NCBI GenBank assembly: GCA_030141605.1
Contig: JAQGDQ010000062.1
Coordinates: forward strand, 67,501-131,500
Reading direction: 5' to 3'
DNA from: Tubiluchus corallicola
Taxonomy: Eukaryota; Priapulida; Priapulimorpha; Priapulimorphida; Tubiluchidae
DNA: 64,000 nt
The translations under genes and the position numbers were made by a program. Below are positions 61,198 to 64,000 of the stretch, in pieces (position 1 is the stretch's first letter; every line of letters begins with the position of its first letter). Below the pieces are notes generated by a model, which ran no database searches, was not told the DNA's origin, and saw only the letters and a list, made by a program, of their open reading frames with translations.

Positions 61198-62906
61198 TAT
61201 GCACAAAATTTCTTACGGTTTTGGCTAGTAATATTGTTAAAGTTATTTGGGATAATAGGATAGGATTGAAACTGAAAAATGATAATGACTCGAGATACAT
61301 ATGTGTATTTGTTACACATATCATCATCTCAGGAAGGCAGCAGCCTATGTGGGACAAGGACCTTGAATATTTTTTGATGAACAAACTTTTGAACAATTTG
61401 CAACATTGTAACAAGTAAACAAAAGCTGTAAACATTTTTCGAACCAACTGTTGGTCCTACAATGTGCGTACGCAGTGAAAACTGCTGGTAGCTTTCAAAT
61501 GCGTAGATCTTCCATGTCGTTAGCACTGCCCATGTTTCGGTTATTCAGTTAATAGGGAAATTTTACATCTCAGTCTAGCCTCTATGTGTATGAAATAATT
61601 AACATGTCAGTTTTGCATGTAGACAGATCCAGCCACACTTGCAAAAAGCTGCAGAATAAATAACAGGGGGTCTTTTGCCAAACCTGCAGAATGGAATGTA
61701 CGTGTTGCTTAAGCATACGTGAATTTTGACCAGAATGTGTATACGGTAGTAGTAGTGTTACGTGATCCTTTTTCTGTAAACAAAAGTACAATATAAAGAA
61801 GTTTTTGTCTGAAATACATGCGCAGTAATGCGTACGCAATTCTTGATGTCAGGTAAATGCAATTTCACAGTTTTTAGTGATTTTAAAATTACGGTCTGTT
61901 ATTATAGATATTTTTATACAGATTAACACCACCTGTTTTCATTGTAGAATTTTCATGCGCAAAAGTGAATTCTGATACAAACAACATGTGATAGTAAATA
62001 TTATTATAAATAACATTGATATAGTACAAATAAAGGACTTGTTTTCAGCTAAATAATCTTGTCTGTGATAACACTACAGACAGCTTTATTGATGTATAGA
62101 CCATCCTTTGCATTACTAGATGTATATGACTTTGTTCAGGTTGCTTGCATTTATGAGGAGTAATTAGTAATTTTTATCTGTCCTGTTATCATATTCTGAG
62201 TTGGACGCTAATTCAAACCAAATAACTGGAAATTTGGTAATTTTTTGTTATGTGTTTATGTAGTAAAATCGCCACCCCAAAAACCTTAACCTTGAAATAG
62301 TGAAAATTTTGATATAAAAACAGTTTCCATTATTTTTAGGATATGATTTTCCCCATCAGAGTTTCTATTATTTTTTTTGACCGGTAGGGTTATACTAGTA
62401 CATATATATATATATATATTTGTGCCTCAAGAGAACTTAATTTAATGTTCTGATTGAAAAATTTTTGCCTTTTCTTTTGGTACCTACATAGAGGTTTGGC
62501 CAGTAGGTGAGTATTGTACTGAAGTAGAGTTTTAGATGCCTTACATATTAATAGTGCTTCACCTTGAGACTTATAAATATTTGAGTGAAAACTTGTCTTT
62601 GAAAATTACTTCTTTTTTTTGTTTATTTAATAATGTAAATTTGGTTTTGTTGTTTGTTTATGCAGAGCTTTTTTTAACTACATTTAAATGATTCTTTTTT
62701 GTTTTGACGGCTTTACACTTTGTAAAACGGTTAGGTATTAAATTTTTCCATCTGCCTGCAGCTACAGAAATGAGTTTTTATATTAATTTCTGAATTAGTA
62801 TCAGATGCATATTTTCCTTTTTTTATACTGTGTTACTTATCTTTTTTGTTTGTTAGTTTTGGGCCGTTCAAGAAATCAGCAACTGAATTTTCTGTTCTGT
62901 TTTACA
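61198..62906. other. Intergenic, upstream of PIN1
   Basis: AT-rich with a short (TA)n run at 62403-62420 and no recognisable ORF. The part just before 62907 should contain the PIN1 5' UTR and promoter, but no element can be identified with confidence. Confidence 0.5.
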
Positions 62907-63914
62907 ATGTCTGGTGAGGTTCCTGATGGCTGGGAGACAAAGGAAAGCAGGCGAACAGGTAGCCACCATCTTCTGCTAAACGTAGAGAACTGATTTTGTA
63001 GTCGGTGAATTTATATGGTACTTTGCCAATCAAATGACTTGTGTTGCAATTTACTGATGAACTTGTTACACTACTAGAGTTTATAAATGTAGAGTATAAG
63101 TACTGACGTAAGTAGAAACAGTAGGTACATTCTTTGTGCCGTAATTTAAGCCAAAATTAATTTATTTCAATCAGAGCCTTACATGAAGAAAAAACAATAC
63201 TGTCGTTTACGTACTTGTGATGGGTTGACCAGTTTGTTGAAATTATAGTAGATTACAGTCTAGCTTTCCTTAAACCTAAACACCTCCAAAACCCTAACAA
63301 AGAAAGTAAACTACCGTATTTTCCCGTGTATAAGAGACCCTTGTGTATAAGAGACCCCTTCAATTTTTAGGCAAAAATTCTGGAAAAAAGTTTTTTCAGA
63401 CGGACATTTTTAGAGGGTAGAGTACAACTTTTTTCAACTCAGTGCGGTACTGAAAACAAAATAAAACCAGTTAATGTGTTGTAGAAAAAGAGTACTGGTA
63501 TATATTAAAGTGCGTACCTGCAAACCTGTAACAGGAAAAGAGAAAACGAGGAGATAATGCCTGTGTCACGATGCTTGTATTGCTTACAACCGCTTCATAG
63601 TCGAACGCGACACGCAAAACAGTTGTAGAGCACTTATTTCTTTAAAATCATTAGTGTCACAATTTATGCATCTTATTGAAAAGACTTACTCCCATGTATA
63701 AGAGACCCCCTATTTTTAAAGTGAAAATTCTGAGCAAAAAAGGGTCTCTTATACACGGGAAAATACGGTATATGCCAGGTAAAGACCAGGGATTAAATTT
63801 TTTATTATGTTTCTAATAGGTCAGATATACTACGTAAATAAGTACACAAAAGAAAGTCAATGGGAAACGCCAACAGAACCTGCTGTAAAACAGCCTTCGA
63901 AGTCAGGAGAACAG
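62907..63914 (+). CDS. PIN1: Peptidyl-prolyl cis-trans isomerase PIN1, 5' part (WW domain)
   Basis: Coding exons 62907-62958 (ATG at 62907) and 63820-63914 join in frame and give the first 49 residues; the gene runs off the right edge at donor GTACGA. PIN1 isomerises phospho-Ser/Thr-Pro bonds in the nucleus and cytoplasm, with targets including mitotic proteins and the Pol II CTD. The WW domain is complete: GWETKESRRTGQIYYVNKYT, then KESQWETP. Aligned to human PIN1, the phosphate-binding Ser16 and Arg17 are S14 and R15, and the proline-clamp Tyr23 and Trp34 are Y21 and W32. The N-terminus is two residues shorter than human. A linker TEPAVKQPSKSGEQ follows, and the isomerase domain should start in the next exon. 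The intron contains a MITE. Confidence 0.95.
63316..63768. mobile_element. TA-flanked MITE in PIN1 intron 1, 453 bp
   Basis: Left end CCGTATTTTCCCGTGTATAA, right end its reverse complement (TTATACACGGGAAAATACGG). TA flanks at 63314-63315 and 63769-63770. TATAAGAGACCC is repeated twice at the left end and once inside on the right (ATGTATAAGAGACCCCC near 63697). No transposase. The TA target suggests the Tc1/mariner/pogo group. Confidence 0.85.
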
Positions 63915-64000
63915 GTACGAGTGTTAAGATTTCGCATGTCATTGGAATTTGTAAATTACATGTTCTTACAATATGAAAATTTGCTTTTGTGTTTTTATAT

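Noticed and set aside
60976-61206. His/Thr/Pro-rich ORF on minus
   Set aside because: Translation of the degenerate G/T-rich minisatellite.

Overview
The window is eukaryotic, almost certainly from an invertebrate animal. It is AT-rich, its genes are split by GT-AG introns of about 0.3-2.5 kb, genes are spread thinly, and the spaces are filled with microsatellites, small TA-flanked DNA transposons and decayed retroelements. The gene set (iodotyrosine deiodinase, a rhodopsin-family GPCR, PPM1K, TAF1A, RPAP2, PIN1) is metazoan. The sequence does not let me name the phylum. A marine lophotrochozoan, invertebrate deuterostome or cnidarian would all fit.

Layout. 1-5314: the last three coding exons of IYD (+), the gene entering from the left edge. 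5315-22511: gene-poor, with a 5.9-7.4 kb inverted/tandem repeat, a possible LTR, a 191-bp MITE, a tRNA-like relic and several dispersed repeat families. 22512-23783: one intronless GPCR gene (+). 24241-36692: about 12 kb without a recognisable gene. 36693-37170: a TA-flanked pogo/Tigger-type MITE. 37486-41155: PPM1K (-), three coding exons, with a dead LINE in its first intron. 43387-46551: TAF1A (+), four coding exons. 47223-53671: RPAP2 (-), nine coding exons, with an hAT-type MITE in its last intron. 54.4-58.7 kb: LINE fragments and two orphan exon-like ORFs. 59.7-61.2 kb: a Tigger relic inserted in a G/T-rich minisatellite. 62907-end: the first two coding exons of PIN1 (+), with a MITE in the intron between them.

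PPM1K and TAF1A lie head to head, TAF1A and RPAP2 tail to tail. The genes do not form one pathway. PPM1K acts on mitochondrial branched-chain amino-acid metabolism, TAF1A on Pol I initiation, RPAP2 and PIN1 both on the Pol II C-terminal domain or phospho-Ser/Thr-Pro sites, and IYD on iodide salvage.

I found no convincing new biological system. The items most worth a second look are an apparently undescribed repeat family with three copies, a TA-flanked MITE family of constant length with three copies, the GC/GT tandem donor in RPAP2, a divergent orphan GPCR, and a few orphan exon-like ORFs. All coordinates and splice sites come from reading the sequence and from recalled family knowledge; no search was run.
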